Assembly: GCF_024707525.1 (NCBI RefSeq)
Contig: NZ_CP062231.1
Span: forward strand, 2,418,001 to 2,482,000
Direction of reading: 5' to 3'
Length of the DNA stretch: 64,000 bases
DNA from: Rhizobium sp. TH2
GTDB taxonomy: Bacteria > Pseudomonadota > Alphaproteobacteria > Rhizobiales > Rhizobiaceae
Shown here: positions 34,092 to 43,142 of the stretch, piece after piece
How positions within the stretch are numbered: position 1 is the first letter of the stretch
How the letters are laid out: each line of letters begins with the position of its first letter
The notes under the pieces: generated by a model
What the model saw: only the letters and a program-made list of their open reading frames with translations
Databases searched by the model: none
Told to the model about the DNA's origin: nothing
Program-made: the position numbers and the translations under genes

Positions 34092-35522
34092 ATGACGACT
34101 GACAAGCGGGAGATCGGGAGCCAAGAGATCGAAACGCCGCGCCTGCGCGATCTCTTTACGCGATCACGCACCCCGGCGACGCTGCTGCTTGGCGCGGGCG
34201 TCGGTCTAGAGGCGCTGGAATTCTATGTCACGACCAGCCTGATGCCCTCCATGGTCCGCGATATCGGCGGGCTGGAACTGCTCGCCTGGACGGCCTCACT
34301 GTTCGTCGCGGCCATCGTGCTGGGATCGATCTGCGTGGTGATCCGGCCGCGCAACATGACGCTGAACCAGACCTATATCACAGGCGCACTGCTCTTCGCC
34401 GTCGGCTGCGGCATCATCGGGCTGGCGCCGAACATGATCATGGTTCTGGTCGGCCGCGTCGTGCAGGGGTTTGGCGCCGGGCTGCTGGTTACCATGGCCT
34501 ATTCGTTCATCCGATTCGTCTATCCGCCTGGCCTGCAGAATGCGGCGTCGGCGCTCTACACATCGCTATGGGGCGTCTCGGTGTTCCTCGGGCCGACGAT
34601 GGGCGGAATGTTCGCGAATGGCAGCCAATGGCGCTGGGCGTTCCTGATCCTCATCCCGTTTGCCGTGATCATGGCGTTTGCCGCGCCGAAATGGCTGCCC
34701 GAGGGCGAGGACGACCGCGAGCCGGAAGATGTGCCGCTTCCGCAGATCCTGCTGATCCTCGGCGCAATCCTGGCGATTTCCTTCGCCGGCACGGCCGAGA
34801 CCCATCTCTGGCGCACGGTGCTCGTCGGCGGTGGGCTGGCGGCCATCGCAGCCCTGCTCTTCTGGGAGCGGCACTCCGCCGCCCGGCTTTTCCCCACCCA
34901 GGCGACATGGCTGGGCCATCCGCTCGCCAAAGTCTATCTCGTAATGTTCCTGGTCATCGTGTCGCTGAATTCGGATATCTACGCGCCCTATTTCCTCCAG
35001 ACCCTGCATGGCGTGACGCCGCTGGTTGCCGGCTATCTCGTGGCGCTCGTCGCCCTGGGCTGGACCGCAGCGGGTCTCGGCACTGCTTCTTTCCAGGGGC
35101 GCAAGGCTATCGCCGCGATCGTTGCGGGAACGATCGTTTTGTCCGCTTCGACCTTCATTCTGGCGCTGGTGATCTCCCAGGCCAACGCAGCAGGCAATAT
35201 CTGGATCGTTGTCGCGATCTCTGCCCTACTATTCGGCATGGGCGTCGGGACGGGCCTCGGCTGGGCACATCTTGTCTCGCTGGTACTCACCCGGTCCGAC
35301 GATGCGGAGGCCGACAAGGCCTCGGCCTCGATCAATCTCATCCAATCGCTAGGTGCGGCATTCGGCGCGGCAGTGGCAGGCGTGGTCGCCAATTCCTCGG
35401 GCCTCGTCACGCCAGGCGGAACGGAGGGCGCGATCAGCGCAGGCTTCTGGCTCTATCTATCGATGGCACTTCCGGCGCTTGTCGCCCTCTTCGTGGCGCT
35501 GCCGCTGTTCCGAAAAACCTGA
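34092..35522 (+). CDS. MFS transporter
   Basis: The 476-aa membrane protein is a major facilitator superfamily member with about 12-14 helices. It has the first-half LLGAGVGLEALEFYVTTSLMP helix and the second-half VGRVVQGFGAGLLVTMAYS motif that corresponds to the conserved motif of drug:H+ antiporters. It is probably an exporter of the drug-efflux type; the substrate is not known. The ATG at 34092 is preferred over a TTG at 34086. It is monocistronic and convergent with the HdeD gene. Confidence 0.85.
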   Translation: MTTDKREIGSQEIETPRLRDLFTRSRTPATLLLGAGVGLEALEFYVTTSLMPSMVRDIGGLELLAWTASLFVAAIVLGSICVVIRPRNMTLNQTYITGALLFAVGCGIIGLAPNMIMVLVGRVVQGFGAGLLVTMAYSFIRFVYPPGLQNAASALYTSLWGVSVFLGPTMGGMFANGSQWRWAFLILIPFAVIMAFAAPKWLPEGEDDREPEDVPLPQILLILGAILAISFAGTAETHLWRTVLVGGGLAAIAALLFWERHSAARLFPTQATWLGHPLAKVYLVMFLVIVSLNSDIYAPYFLQTLHGVTPLVAGYLVALVALGWTAAGLGTASFQGRKAIAAIVAGTIVLSASTFILALVISQANAAGNIWIVVAISALLFGMGVGTGLGWAHLVSLVLTRSDDAEADKASASINLIQSLGAAFGAAVAGVVANSSGLVTPGGTEGAISAGFWLYLSMALPALVALFVALPLFRKT

Positions 35523-35526
35523 CCGA

Positions 35527-36099
35527 TCAGCTTTTGCGCGCTTGCCACGCCATGTTGGCGATCGCGGCGCCGATGCTGATCAACTGTACGCCGAGCATCA
35601 GGCCGACGAGCCAGATGGCCGTCACCTTGAGGAACGCCAATAGCAGGACCGAAAGGATAACACCGACGAGGCCGCTGGCCAGCACCCAACCCCATTGCGG
35701 CATCGGCCGGATCGTCAGCGCAAAGACGATCTTGGACACGCCTTCGATCATGAAGAAGATGATCAGCAGCAGCGTGAGGGTAACTAGGCCTTGCCCAGGC
35801 TCGCGGACAAACAGGAAACCCACCAGGATCGCGAGGATCGCCGAGATCAGTTGCAGCCAGAAATGCGGCGCGTGCTTCGCCCCGATCAGGCTGATGGCCT
35901 GGATGATGCCGCTGAACATCAGAAGCCAGCCGATCAGCACCACCACCGCAACCGCCGACATCAGCGGATAGATGATCGCCAGCATGCCGGCGACAACAAG
36001 CAACGCCCCCTGAATCAGATACCAGGTTGAATGCTTCTTGAATGCTTCCCTCATCGCGTTGCGGAACAGAACGGATGCGGTTTCGAGATCATTTGCCAT
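35527..36099 (-). CDS. HdeD family membrane protein
   Basis: The 190-aa protein has six predicted helices in three similar pairs and fits the HdeD acid-resistance membrane protein family (WYLIQGALLVVAGMLAIIYP, GWLLMFSGIIQAI). E. coli HdeD acts in acid resistance at high cell density; the role here is unknown. The ATG at 36099 has AAGGAGG upstream at 9 nt, which decides this start over the longer reading to 36123. Confidence 0.85.
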   Translation of the reverse strand: MANDLETASVLFRNAMREAFKKHSTWYLIQGALLVVAGMLAIIYPLMSAVAVVVLIGWLLMFSGIIQAISLIGAKHAPHFWLQLISAILAILVGFLFVREPGQGLVTLTLLLIIFFMIEGVSKIVFALTIRPMPQWGWVLASGLVGVILSVLLLAFLKVTAIWLVGLMLGVQLISIGAAIANMAWQARKS

Positions 36100-36177
36100 C
36101 GATTGCCCCTCCTTCTCAGCCAAGGTGGACAGCCTAGCGCATTCCGGAAACCGCTACAACTGTGGGAAGAATCGTGC

Positions 36178-37218
36178 CTAAAATTGCGTGATCACGCTGA
36201 TGCCGATCTCGCGCGACGTCTCCATGCCCATCAGCACCGGCACCGCCTCTTCCAGCGTTATCGTGCGGCCGATCAGCTTCGCGGGCGCGAGCTTGCCCGC
36301 GGCGATCATGTCGAGCATCGCGCCATAGCGCCAGGCCTGCATGCCATGGCTGCCATAGATTTCGAGTTCGTGGCCGATCACCTTGGCCATCGGTATCCTC
36401 GCCGTGGCGTCATCGCCCAGCATCAAGCCGACCTGCACATGCCGGCCACGACGCCGGAGATTGTCGATCGAGTTGAAGCTGGTGACCTTATGGCCGAGCG
36501 CATCGATGGAGACATGCGCGCCGCCGCGCGTGATCTCCCGCACCGCCTCGGGCACGTCGGCGACGCTGGCCGCATTGATACCGGCGACCGCGCCCATCGA
36601 TTGGGCGAATTTCAGCTTGTCGTCGGCCACATCGATCGCCACGACATTTGCGCCGAGCGCCGAGGCGATCATGATCGCCGACATGCCCACGCCGCCGCAG
36701 CCATGCACGGCGACCCATTCGCCCGGCCGCGTGCGCGCCTGATCGACCACCGCGCGGAAGGAGGTGGCGAAGCGGCAACCAAGGCTGGCGGCCGTGGCAA
36801 AATCGACATCATCGGGCAGGTGCACGAGGTTGGTATCGGCATAATGGATGCCGACAAATTCCGCGAACGAACCCCAATGCGTGAAACCCGGCTGGAACTG
36901 ATGCGAGCAGACCTGCTGGTTGCCGGAATGGCATTCCTCGCAGCGGCCGCAGCCGGACACGAAGGGCACGGTGACACGTTCGCCGACCTTGAACCGTATC
37001 ACATCCTTGCCGACAGCCGATATCACGCCCGCCAGTTCGTGGCCCGGCACATGCGGCAGCACGATATCCGGATCATGGCCCACCCAGCCGTGCCAGTCGC
37101 TGCGGCAGACGCCCGATGCTTCAACCTTGATCACCACGCCATGCGGTTCCGGCACCGGGTCGGGCAGCGTGCGGATCTCGGGTCGCTCGCCGTAGCGTTC
37201 GTAATACATGGCCTTCAT
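36178..37218 (-). CDS. Zinc-dependent alcohol dehydrogenase family protein
   Basis: The 346-aa enzyme is a medium-chain dehydrogenase. It has the catalytic zinc motif [10 protein letters not shown] and GHELAGVI, the structural zinc loop [15 protein letters not shown] (four cysteines intact), and the coenzyme-binding [11 protein letters not shown]. It oxidises an alcohol with NAD(P), the substrate being unknown. Divergent from nothing obvious, it is a single gene upstream of the HdeD gene on the same strand. Confidence 0.9.
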   Translation of the reverse strand: MKAMYYERYGERPEIRTLPDPVPEPHGVVIKVEASGVCRSDWHGWVGHDPDIVLPHVPGHELAGVISAVGKDVIRFKVGERVTVPFVSGCGRCEECHSGNQQVCSHQFQPGFTHWGSFAEFVGIHYADTNLVHLPDDVDFATAASLGCRFATSFRAVVDQARTRPGEWVAVHGCGGVGMSAIMIASALGANVVAIDVADDKLKFAQSMGAVAGINAASVADVPEAVREITRGGAHVSIDALGHKVTSFNSIDNLRRRGRHVQVGLMLGDDATARIPMAKVIGHELEIYGSHGMQAWRYGAMLDMIAAGKLAPAKLIGRTITLEEAVPVLMGMETSREIGISVITQF

Positions 37219-37327
37219 GGAAGCATTCTCCGTCGTTCAGTGGCACGGAGGATCGCATGCCAGGCAGCCGCGATAAAGCGCCCGCACGGATGATATTTGC
37301 TGATGCACCGATCGTGTTTGCTTGGCG

Positions 37328-37729
37328 TCAGCCCTCGCCTGCATATTGCGTGTCGGTCACATGTTCCAGCCAGTCGACATGCTTGCCATCAAGCGCTTCA
37401 TGGATCGCGATATGGGTCATCGCCACCGAGGGCGAAGCACCATGCCAATGCTTTTCGCCAGGCGCGAACCAGACCGTGTCTCCGGCCCGGATCGTCTCCA
37501 TCGTGCCGCCCCAGACCTGGCAAAGCCCGACGCCCGAGGTCACCACCAATGTCTGCCCCAGCGGATGGGTGTGCCAAGCCGTGCGCGCACCAGGCTCAAA
37601 CGTCACCGAAGCCGCCCTCACCCGCGCCGGAGCCGGCGCCTCGACCAATGGATCCTGCCGCACGCGGCCAGAGAAGTAATCGGCGGACGGAATGGAAGAC
37701 GGACGCGAACCGGCGGGGTGGATTTTCAT
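37328..37729 (-). CDS. Cupin domain protein
   Basis: The 133-aa single-domain cupin has both motifs: GARTAWHTHPLGQTLVV (His-X-His metal ligands) and GDTVWFAPGEKHWHGASP (second His). It resembles the small carboxymuconolactone-decarboxylase-associated and mandelonitrile-lyase-like cupins, which bind Mn or Fe. The reaction cannot be told. It lies between tRNA-Val and the alcohol dehydrogenase gene on the minus strand. Confidence 0.85.
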   Translation of the reverse strand: MKIHPAGSRPSSIPSADYFSGRVRQDPLVEAPAPARVRAASVTFEPGARTAWHTHPLGQTLVVTSGVGLCQVWGGTMETIRAGDTVWFAPGEKHWHGASPSVAMTHIAIHEALDGKHVDWLEHVTDTQYAGEG

Positions 37730-37816
37730 GGAGCACTCCTGGGCGATGGTTGGCGCATTATAGAGCGGCGGGATGACGGCGCAAAGTCATAACAGGATAA
37801 TGAAATTAATGAAAAA

Positions 37817-37892
<76 letters not shown>

Positions 37893-37912
37893 CCGGACCC
37901 GAGGGTGCGGCG

Positions 37913-37941
37913 GATGTAATCTGTTCGTGGCCGAAGCGCAA
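37913..37941 (-). promoter_or_regulatory. Promoter of tRNA-Val
   Basis: On the minus strand TTGCGC (37936-37941) is followed after 17 nt by TACATC (37913-37918), 21 bp upstream of the tRNA 5' end. Confidence 0.5.
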
Positions 37942-37993
37942 GACGAAATTTTGCCTCTGTGGATAATCCCTTGAGGCGTGGCCGGCCCACTCG

Positions 37994-38167
37994 TCACATA
38001 TATTTGCCGGGCTTGTCGTTCTCGTCCGGGTTGGGCAAGGGCTCCTCGCCGGGCAGCCGGTCGGGCTCGGGCTCCTTGATCGGTGGATCGACATCGGGCG
38101 GCATGGGCGGAACCGGATTGCCTGTGCCGGGGTCGTAGCCGGGCATGGGTGCCATGAAATTCAGCAT
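37994..38167 (-). CDS. Small proline-rich protein (57 aa)
   Basis: The ORF encodes 57 residues, rich in Pro, Asp and Glu (GTGNPVPPMPPDVDPPIKEP), without a signal peptide or membrane segment. AAGGAG is at ideal spacing before the ATG at 38167, which decides the start and gives good support. The protein is likely disordered. Similar short acidic Pro-rich ORFs are common in rhizobial genomes, with unknown function. Confidence 0.7.
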   Translation of the reverse strand: MLNFMAPMPGYDPGTGNPVPPMPPDVDPPIKEPEPDRLPGEEPLPNPDENDKPGKYM

Positions 38168-38436
38168 GGTGATCTCCTTGTGTTTTTGGACCAATCCCTG
38201 CCTTTTCAATTGGTTCCGCCATACGGCCTCGATACAGGCCAAATTTGCCCCGACAAACACTTTGACTTTCCCTCTATCGCGGCGCAACATCCCAGAAACG
38301 ACGACGTAGAATCCGCGTCGCCATACCCCGATTCAAGGAACTGAAATTTAGCTCTAGCGTTACGCGATTGGGTAAGCGCGCATTAATACAGTTTGACTAG
38401 TTTGAGTGGCATTCTGGCTAGGATTGGGCGGCCCGC

Positions 38437-39912
38437 ATGAAGGTACTATCCGTGACATCGGAGGTGTTTCCGTTCGCCAAGACCGGCGGACTGGCCGATG
38501 TCACCGGGGCACTGCCGAAGGCCCTCCAGAAGTTCGGCATCCGCACCATCACCCTCGTCCCCGGCTACCCCGCGCTGCTGCCCATGGCGCGTGCCGGCGC
38601 ACCGCTTCTGGTCTTCGATGAAATCCTCGGCGAAGCCGCCTCGCTCCGGCATTTCCAGTCCGAGGACCAGATCTATTTCGTGCTCGATATCCCGACGCTC
38701 TATGATCGTCCCGGCGGGCTTTATGTCGACCAGGCCGGACGCGATCATGCCGACAATTGGAAACGGTTTGCCGCCCTCTCGCTGGCCGCGGCCCGCATCG
38801 CCGACGGCATCCTTCCGGGCTGGACGCCCGATATCGTTCACACCCATGATTGGCAGTCGGCGCTGACTTCGGTCTATATGCGTGAGATGGGCAACGACAA
38901 ACCCGTCGTCCTGACCATTCACAACCTCGCCTTCCAGGGCCAGTATCCCGCGGGCCTGTTTCCATACCTGCATCTGCCGGTGCGTGCCTATTCCCTTGAT
39001 TGCCTCGAATATTATGGCGATATGTCCTACCTCAAGGGCGGGCTGATGACATCGGATGCGATCACAACGGTCAGCCCGACCTACAGCCGCGAGATCCTCA
39101 CGCCGCGTTTCGGCATGGGCATGGAGGGCGTGCTGAACGCCCGGCGCGACAAGCTCAAGGGCATCCTCAACGGAATAGATGATGACGTCTGGGACCCCTC
39201 GACGGATGCCTATCTCGCCCGCCCGTTCGACGCCGCGACGCCGGAACTGCGACGGGAAAACCGCGCCGCGCTGATCCGCGAACTTGGCATCGACGAGGAC
39301 GAAGGCCCGATTTTCGCCAGCGTCAGCCGCCTGACCTGGCAGAAGGGCATGGATATGCTCGCCGACGTGGCGGAAGAGATCGTCTATCGTGGCGGCAAGC
39401 TCATCGTCTGCGGCCAGGGCGACGCTGCGATCCAGGACCTGCTTGCCGCGAAGGCAAACCGGTTTCCGGGACGGGTGGCGGTGCATATCGGTTATGACGA
39501 GCGCCTCGCCCATCTCATTCACAGCGGCTCGGATTCGATCATCCAGCCGTCGCGCTTCGAGCCCTGCGGGCTGACCCAGCTTTACGGCCTGCGCTATGGC
39601 GCCGTGCCGATCGTCTCGCGCACCGGTGGACTGGCCGAAACCGTGATCGATGCCAACGATGCCGCCATGGGTGCGGGCGTCGCTACCGGTTTCCAGTTTC
39701 ATCCGATCACCACCGAAGGCCTTCGCCATGGTGTGCGCCGTGCCATCGAGGTGTTCCAGTTGCCCGACCAGTGGCAGCGCCTGCAGAACCAGGGCATGAC
39801 CGCCCGCTTCTCATGGGAGCGCAGCGCCGGCCTCTACGCCATCCTCTATCGCCGTCTTCAGGACGAAGCCGAGAGCGGCAACGACAACTTCCAGACCCTC
39901 GCGACGGGCTGA
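38437..39912 (+). CDS. glgA: Glycogen synthase
   Basis: The 491-aa GT5 glycosyltransferase adds glucose from ADP-glucose to glycogen. The ADP-glucose-binding KTGGLADV is at residues 15-22, VHTHDWQSALT follows, and the C-terminal SRFEPCGLTQLYGLRYG carries the catalytic Glu. The gene stands alone, without glgB, glgC or glgP beside it, so it may be a second copy distinct from an operonic glgA. Spacing upstream (269 bp) suggests its own promoter. Confidence 0.95.
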   Translation: MKVLSVTSEVFPFAKTGGLADVTGALPKALQKFGIRTITLVPGYPALLPMARAGAPLLVFDEILGEAASLRHFQSEDQIYFVLDIPTLYDRPGGLYVDQAGRDHADNWKRFAALSLAAARIADGILPGWTPDIVHTHDWQSALTSVYMREMGNDKPVVLTIHNLAFQGQYPAGLFPYLHLPVRAYSLDCLEYYGDMSYLKGGLMTSDAITTVSPTYSREILTPRFGMGMEGVLNARRDKLKGILNGIDDDVWDPSTDAYLARPFDAATPELRRENRAALIRELGIDEDEGPIFASVSRLTWQKGMDMLADVAEEIVYRGGKLIVCGQGDAAIQDLLAAKANRFPGRVAVHIGYDERLAHLIHSGSDSIIQPSRFEPCGLTQLYGLRYGAVPIVSRTGGLAETVIDANDAAMGAGVATGFQFHPITTEGLRHGVRRAIEVFQLPDQWQRLQNQGMTARFSWERSAGLYAILYRRLQDEAESGNDNFQTLATG

Positions 39913-40036
39913 TTGCAGCCTTCCTGGGTGCGATCATTTTCTTCAAAATTTATTGGAACCCGATCCCATCCCACCCGTTGAGTACAGTAAGCGGACGGCC
40001 GCCTTCACACGCCCGCGCTTAAAAAGAGGAAGGGAC

Positions 40037-40243
40037 ATGTTACACATTGAGACTTACTGGAAAGCACATCCGCATGTGATCGATGAGACCGGTACCGCAT
40101 GCGCGATTGAGGACATCGCCTTGGGGGCGGCACATGTGATGGTTCCCGAGGAGGTCGATATCCCGCTTCCGCGCGATACGGCGGAACAGATCGCAGTGCC
40201 GGCTTCGATCAATGGCCGCGACCTATCGCGTGGTAAACCCTGA
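40037..40243 (+). CDS. Small protein of unknown function (68 aa)
   Basis: The 68-residue protein has an N-terminus MLHIETYWKAHPHVIDETG and a central AIEDIALGAAHVMVPEEVDIPLP, no signal peptide and no membrane helix. A GAGGAAGGG ribosome-binding sequence lies upstream of the ATG. The 3' end overlaps the convergent receiver gene by 21 bp, which weakens either end slightly. No family is recognised. Confidence 0.6.
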   Translation: MLHIETYWKAHPHVIDETGTACAIEDIALGAAHVMVPEEVDIPLPRDTAEQIAVPASINGRDLSRGKP

Positions 40244-40600
40244 CGCGCGCTGGAGGGCGTCCACCAATTCGTCCTGGGTGCAGGGCTTCGTGATCCATAC
40301 CGCCTGAGTGATGAGGTCGTTCTGATCGGAAGACGCCTGCGTGTCTCCTGAATAGATCACGAACGGGATCGTGCGATCGGCGAGCCGTTCGGCGACGATC
40401 GTCCCTGGCCCGTCGCGCAGGTGAAGGTTGAGGATCGCGATATCGGGATGATTGCCGTCGATCCAGTCCAGGGCATCCCTGCAGGTCATCGCATGGTGAA
40501 CCTTGGCCGCGCCTAAAGCATTGAGCATGGATTCAACATCCATGGCGATCAGCGGCTCGTTCTCGACGATGAGAATGGTTTTCAGGTAGTCGGCCAGCAA
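40223..40600 (-). CDS. Single-domain receiver protein lacking the phospho-acceptor aspartate
   Basis: The 125-aa protein has the full receiver fold: acidic pair in IVENEPLIAMD (Glu13, Glu15), the beta-3 strand PDIAILNLHLRDGPG, FVIYSGD with Ser at the switch position, and the conserved Lys in WITKP. At the phosphorylation site Asp is replaced by Asn58, so normal phosphoryl transfer should not occur. Such pseudo-receivers may act constitutively or by binding. No histidine kinase is adjacent. Confidence 0.8.
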   Translation of the reverse strand: MLADYLKTILIVENEPLIAMDVESMLNALGAAKVHHAMTCRDALDWIDGNHPDIAILNLHLRDGPGTIVAERLADRTIPFVIYSGDTQASSDQNDLITQAVWITKPCTQDELVDALQRASGFTTR

Positions 40601-40740
40601 TTCGGGAATCCACAGTCAAGGTCTCCGCTGGTTATAACCGGTCCAATTGGAAAAGCTCGTTATGTACGCAATCGCACCAACCGGGGCGATCGTCTTGCGG
40701 GAGCCTTCAAGCGGCCTTAAGCAAATTGGATCGAACAAAA

Positions 40741-41523
40741 ATGACAGACCAGGCTACATTTCGCGGAGAAAAGCTGTGGAGTTCCAATGCTCTGGCCGAA
40801 CCGGAAAGAGCAATGGTATCGCAAGCGAAAGTCCGTAACCGTCTTTTGGCGCTGATGCCGGACGATGCGTTCAATATGGTGGCCGACGACATAGAACTGG
40901 TCGAGCTCCCGCGCTCCTTTGTATTTTCGGACCCGAATACGCCGAGTGAATTTTCTTACTTTATCGACTCGGGCATCGGCTCGATCGTCGCCATTACACC
41001 ACAGGGCCAGCGTTCGGAGGTCGGCATTTTCGGCCGCGAAGGCATGACACCGGCAAGCCTGGTGCTCGAAACCGCGCAGACGCCCTACTCCATCTTCATG
41101 CAGGTTCCCGGCCACGGCTACCGCATCGCCAATGACACGCTACGCGCGGCGATCGAAAAGAGCCAAACCCTGCGCAAGCTCCTGTCGCGCTACGCCTATG
41201 CGCTGTCGATCCAGACCGCCTATACCGGCCTTTCCAACTCCGTTCATCACATCGACGAACGCCTCGCCCGCTGGATCCTGATGTGCCATGACCGCACCCC
41301 CGGCGACCAGATCGCTTTGACGCATGAATTCCTGTCCGTGATGCTCGCGGTCCGGCGATCCTCGGTGACCACGGCACTGCATGTACTGGAAGGCAACCAC
41401 CTCGTCTATTCCGAGCGCAACCTGATCACCATCCGCGACCGCCGCGCGCTCGAACTTTTCGCGGGCGATGCCTATGGCGTGCCGGAACAGGAATACCAGC
41501 GCCTCATCGGGCCGATGCAATGA
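40741..41523 (+). CDS. Crp/Fnr family transcriptional regulator
   Basis: The 260-aa protein has an N-terminal cyclic-nucleotide-binding-type beta barrel (about 35-145) and a C-terminal winged helix (about 170-245; ALTHEFLSVMLAVRRSSVTTALHVLEGNHLV). No Cys cluster of the FNR type is seen. Members with this domain pattern in rhizobia are often stress or envelope regulators. The ATG at 40741 is chosen over a TTG at 40726. The ligand is unknown. Confidence 0.85.
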   Translation: MTDQATFRGEKLWSSNALAEPERAMVSQAKVRNRLLALMPDDAFNMVADDIELVELPRSFVFSDPNTPSEFSYFIDSGIGSIVAITPQGQRSEVGIFGREGMTPASLVLETAQTPYSIFMQVPGHGYRIANDTLRAAIEKSQTLRKLLSRYAYALSIQTAYTGLSNSVHHIDERLARWILMCHDRTPGDQIALTHEFLSVMLAVRRSSVTTALHVLEGNHLVYSERNLITIRDRRALELFAGDAYGVPEQEYQRLIGPMQ

Positions 41524-41540
41524 TTGAGCCGCGGTGATTT

Positions 41541-41777
41541 TCACGGCAGCCTGAGCACGCTGCGAAACGGCACGCGTTCGAGCACGGTGCCAGCCTCGTC
41601 CGAAATCTCGAAGACCTGGCCGTCGAGCACGCCACCCTCTCTCAGCAGATCGGCGAGGAGATCGCGTGCCGACTGCCCGGCCTCGGAACGCGCGGCCTCA
41701 AGGTCGGGCAGGTCACTTCCATCCGGATCGCGGATGAAGGCATCGTCCGTTCGAATGTGAAAAAAGTATCTTGGCAT
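41541..41777 (-). CDS. DUF6894 family protein (78 aa)
   Basis: The 78-aa product begins MPRYFFHIRTDDAFIRDPDG, the standard start of the DUF6894 family found in Hyphomicrobiales, and continues with SDLPDLEAARSEAGQSARDLL. Function unknown. The ATG at 41777 overlaps the TGA of the upstream DUF2934 gene (TGATG). A longer frame to 41906 lies within that gene and is rejected. Confidence 0.85.
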   Translation of the reverse strand: MPRYFFHIRTDDAFIRDPDGSDLPDLEAARSEAGQSARDLLADLLREGGVLDGQVFEISDEAGTVLERVPFRSVLRLP

Positions 41778-41995
41778 CAGGTCTTTGATTTCAGCCCGCG
41801 CGGCTTCTGCCCAGCCGATGTCTTTGGCTTGGTCGCGGCTTTCTTCACCGAGTCGGACGCCGGCAGGTCTTCGAGACCATGCACCTCGGATTTGGCGCGC
41901 CGCCAATGCTCGTCATGCTTGCCGTCGGGGCGGCCTTCTTCTTCCCATATCTGGTGGGCCCGTTTCCGGATTGGGTGGTCTTGTGTATCGTCCAT
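41777..41995 (-). CDS. DUF2934 domain protein (72 aa)
   Basis: The product of 72 aa carries the DUF2934 motif: IRKRAHQIWEEEGRPDGKHDEHWRRA, split here at residues 9-34, followed by a Lys/Ala/Ser tail. An AGGGAG ribosome-binding site precedes the ATG at 41995. The stop overlaps the DUF6894 start, so the two are translated together. The function is unknown. Confidence 0.85.
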   Translation of the reverse strand: MDDTQDHPIRKRAHQIWEEEGRPDGKHDEHWRRAKSEVHGLEDLPASDSVKKAATKPKTSAGQKPRGLKSKT

Positions 41996-42168
41996 GGCCC
42001 TCTCCCTTTTTCCGCTGACATTGAAATGATCGAAGTGGCAAAAGGTTTCCGTGCGGTTGCGTACCGGCTGCCGGCTGCCCCCCAAATAAAGTCAAAACAG
42101 CCTTAGCGTGTCGCATCGCGGCACGTTATGTTCTTCCGAAATTTGGTTTCATGTCTGGGAGGACATTC

Positions 42169-42450
42169 ATGCGCGTGCTTGCAGCAGCTTCTATTCTCCT
42201 TCTTGTATCCGCCTTCCCCACCTATTCCCTCGCCGCCGCGGAGGGCGACATTATCGGCCAGTGCCTCGAGGACAATGCCGACGAGGGCCAGACAACGGAC
42301 GCCGTCGCGACCTATTGCGCCTGCGCCAACGAAAAGATGATGCAGGACAATTACGGCAAGGACATCGACAGTTCCGAATGGGAAAAGATGAACGCGGACG
42401 GCCAGGAAGCGTGCTCGAAGGAAGCAGGCTGGGTGAGCAGGCCGGATTGA
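42169..42450 (+). CDS. Small secreted cysteine-containing protein (93 aa)
   Basis: The 93-aa product has a Sec signal peptide (MRVLAAASILLLVSAFPTYS, cleavage near SLAAA/EG) and four cysteines (32, 50, 52, 82), including CAC, so one or two disulfides are likely in the periplasm. GGGAGGA precedes the ATG at 42169. Similar proteins are annotated only as hypothetical in rhizobia. Its function is unknown. Confidence 0.7.
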   Translation: MRVLAAASILLLVSAFPTYSLAAAEGDIIGQCLEDNADEGQTTDAVATYCACANEKMMQDNYGKDIDSSEWEKMNADGQEACSKEAGWVSRPD

Positions 42451-42477
42451 GCGGCGGTTGAGGTGACCCGGGAAGAA

Positions 42478-42554
<77 letters not shown>

Positions 42555-42604
42555 GCACTGGCCGGAGGCCGTAAAGTCTAGGGCTTCAGGCAGCCGGGTG
42601 ACGA

Positions 42605-42910
42605 CTAATGCGTCCAGGGCTGCGTGCGGGTATATTTGAAATTGTCCGTGTAGGACACCGTCTTGCGGGTGGCTTCCTTGGGCTCGACGACCCGGTATTC
42701 GATATTCTCGCGCTTGGCATAGGCCTCGGCCAGTTCGCGCGTTTCGAACATCAGCTTGAGCTGCTGGCGCATGTCGCCCGAACCGGTATAGCCGGTGACC
42801 GAGTCGATGACGCGCGGGCGCTCCTGATCGTATTCCAGCACCCAGAGATTTGTCTTTGCCTTGCCGGATTGCATCGCGGTCTTGGCGGGACGGTAGATTT
42901 TTGCCGGCAT
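42605..42910 (-). CDS. Complex I NDUFS4-type (18 kDa, AQDQ) subunit
   Basis: The 101-aa product matches the ETC complex I subunit conserved region (NDUFS4) family: MPAKIYRPAKTAMQSGKAKT, WVLEYDQERPRVIDSVTGYTGSGDM, QLKLMFETRELAEAYAKREN and YTRTQPWTH. NDUFS4 is an accessory subunit near the NADH module in mitochondria and alphaproteobacteria. It is separate from the nuo operon by about 34 kb, as is usual. The start at 42910 removes a longer unrelated N-terminus. Confidence 0.92.
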   Translation of the reverse strand: MPAKIYRPAKTAMQSGKAKTNLWVLEYDQERPRVIDSVTGYTGSGDMRQQLKLMFETRELAEAYAKRENIEYRVVEPKEATRKTVSYTDNFKYTRTQPWTH

Positions 42911-43000
42911 GCTGGATTCACCCCAAATTCGTCTGGCACTTATGGTCAAGCATACTGCCATAAGATTGACGGCAAGCAAATGACCATGTCCCTTCGGAAG

Positions 43001-43077
<77 letters not shown>

Positions 43078-43095
43078 TATCTTCCGATGTCGAGG

Positions 43096-43124
43096 GACTT
43101 ACACAAGTCGTCCCTGCCCTGCAA
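43096..43124 (-). promoter_or_regulatory. Promoter of tRNA-Pro
   Basis: On the minus strand TTGCAG (43119-43124) is followed after 17 nt by TAAGTC (43096-43101), 19 bp upstream of the tRNA 5' end. Confidence 0.5.
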
Positions 43125-43142
43125 CTCTTAAAGTGATGTGAT

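Noticed and set aside
40647..40838. 63-codon plus-strand ORF before the Crp/Fnr gene
   Set aside because: It overlaps the start of the Crp/Fnr gene by nearly 100 bp in another frame and lacks a good ribosome-binding site or recognisable features.
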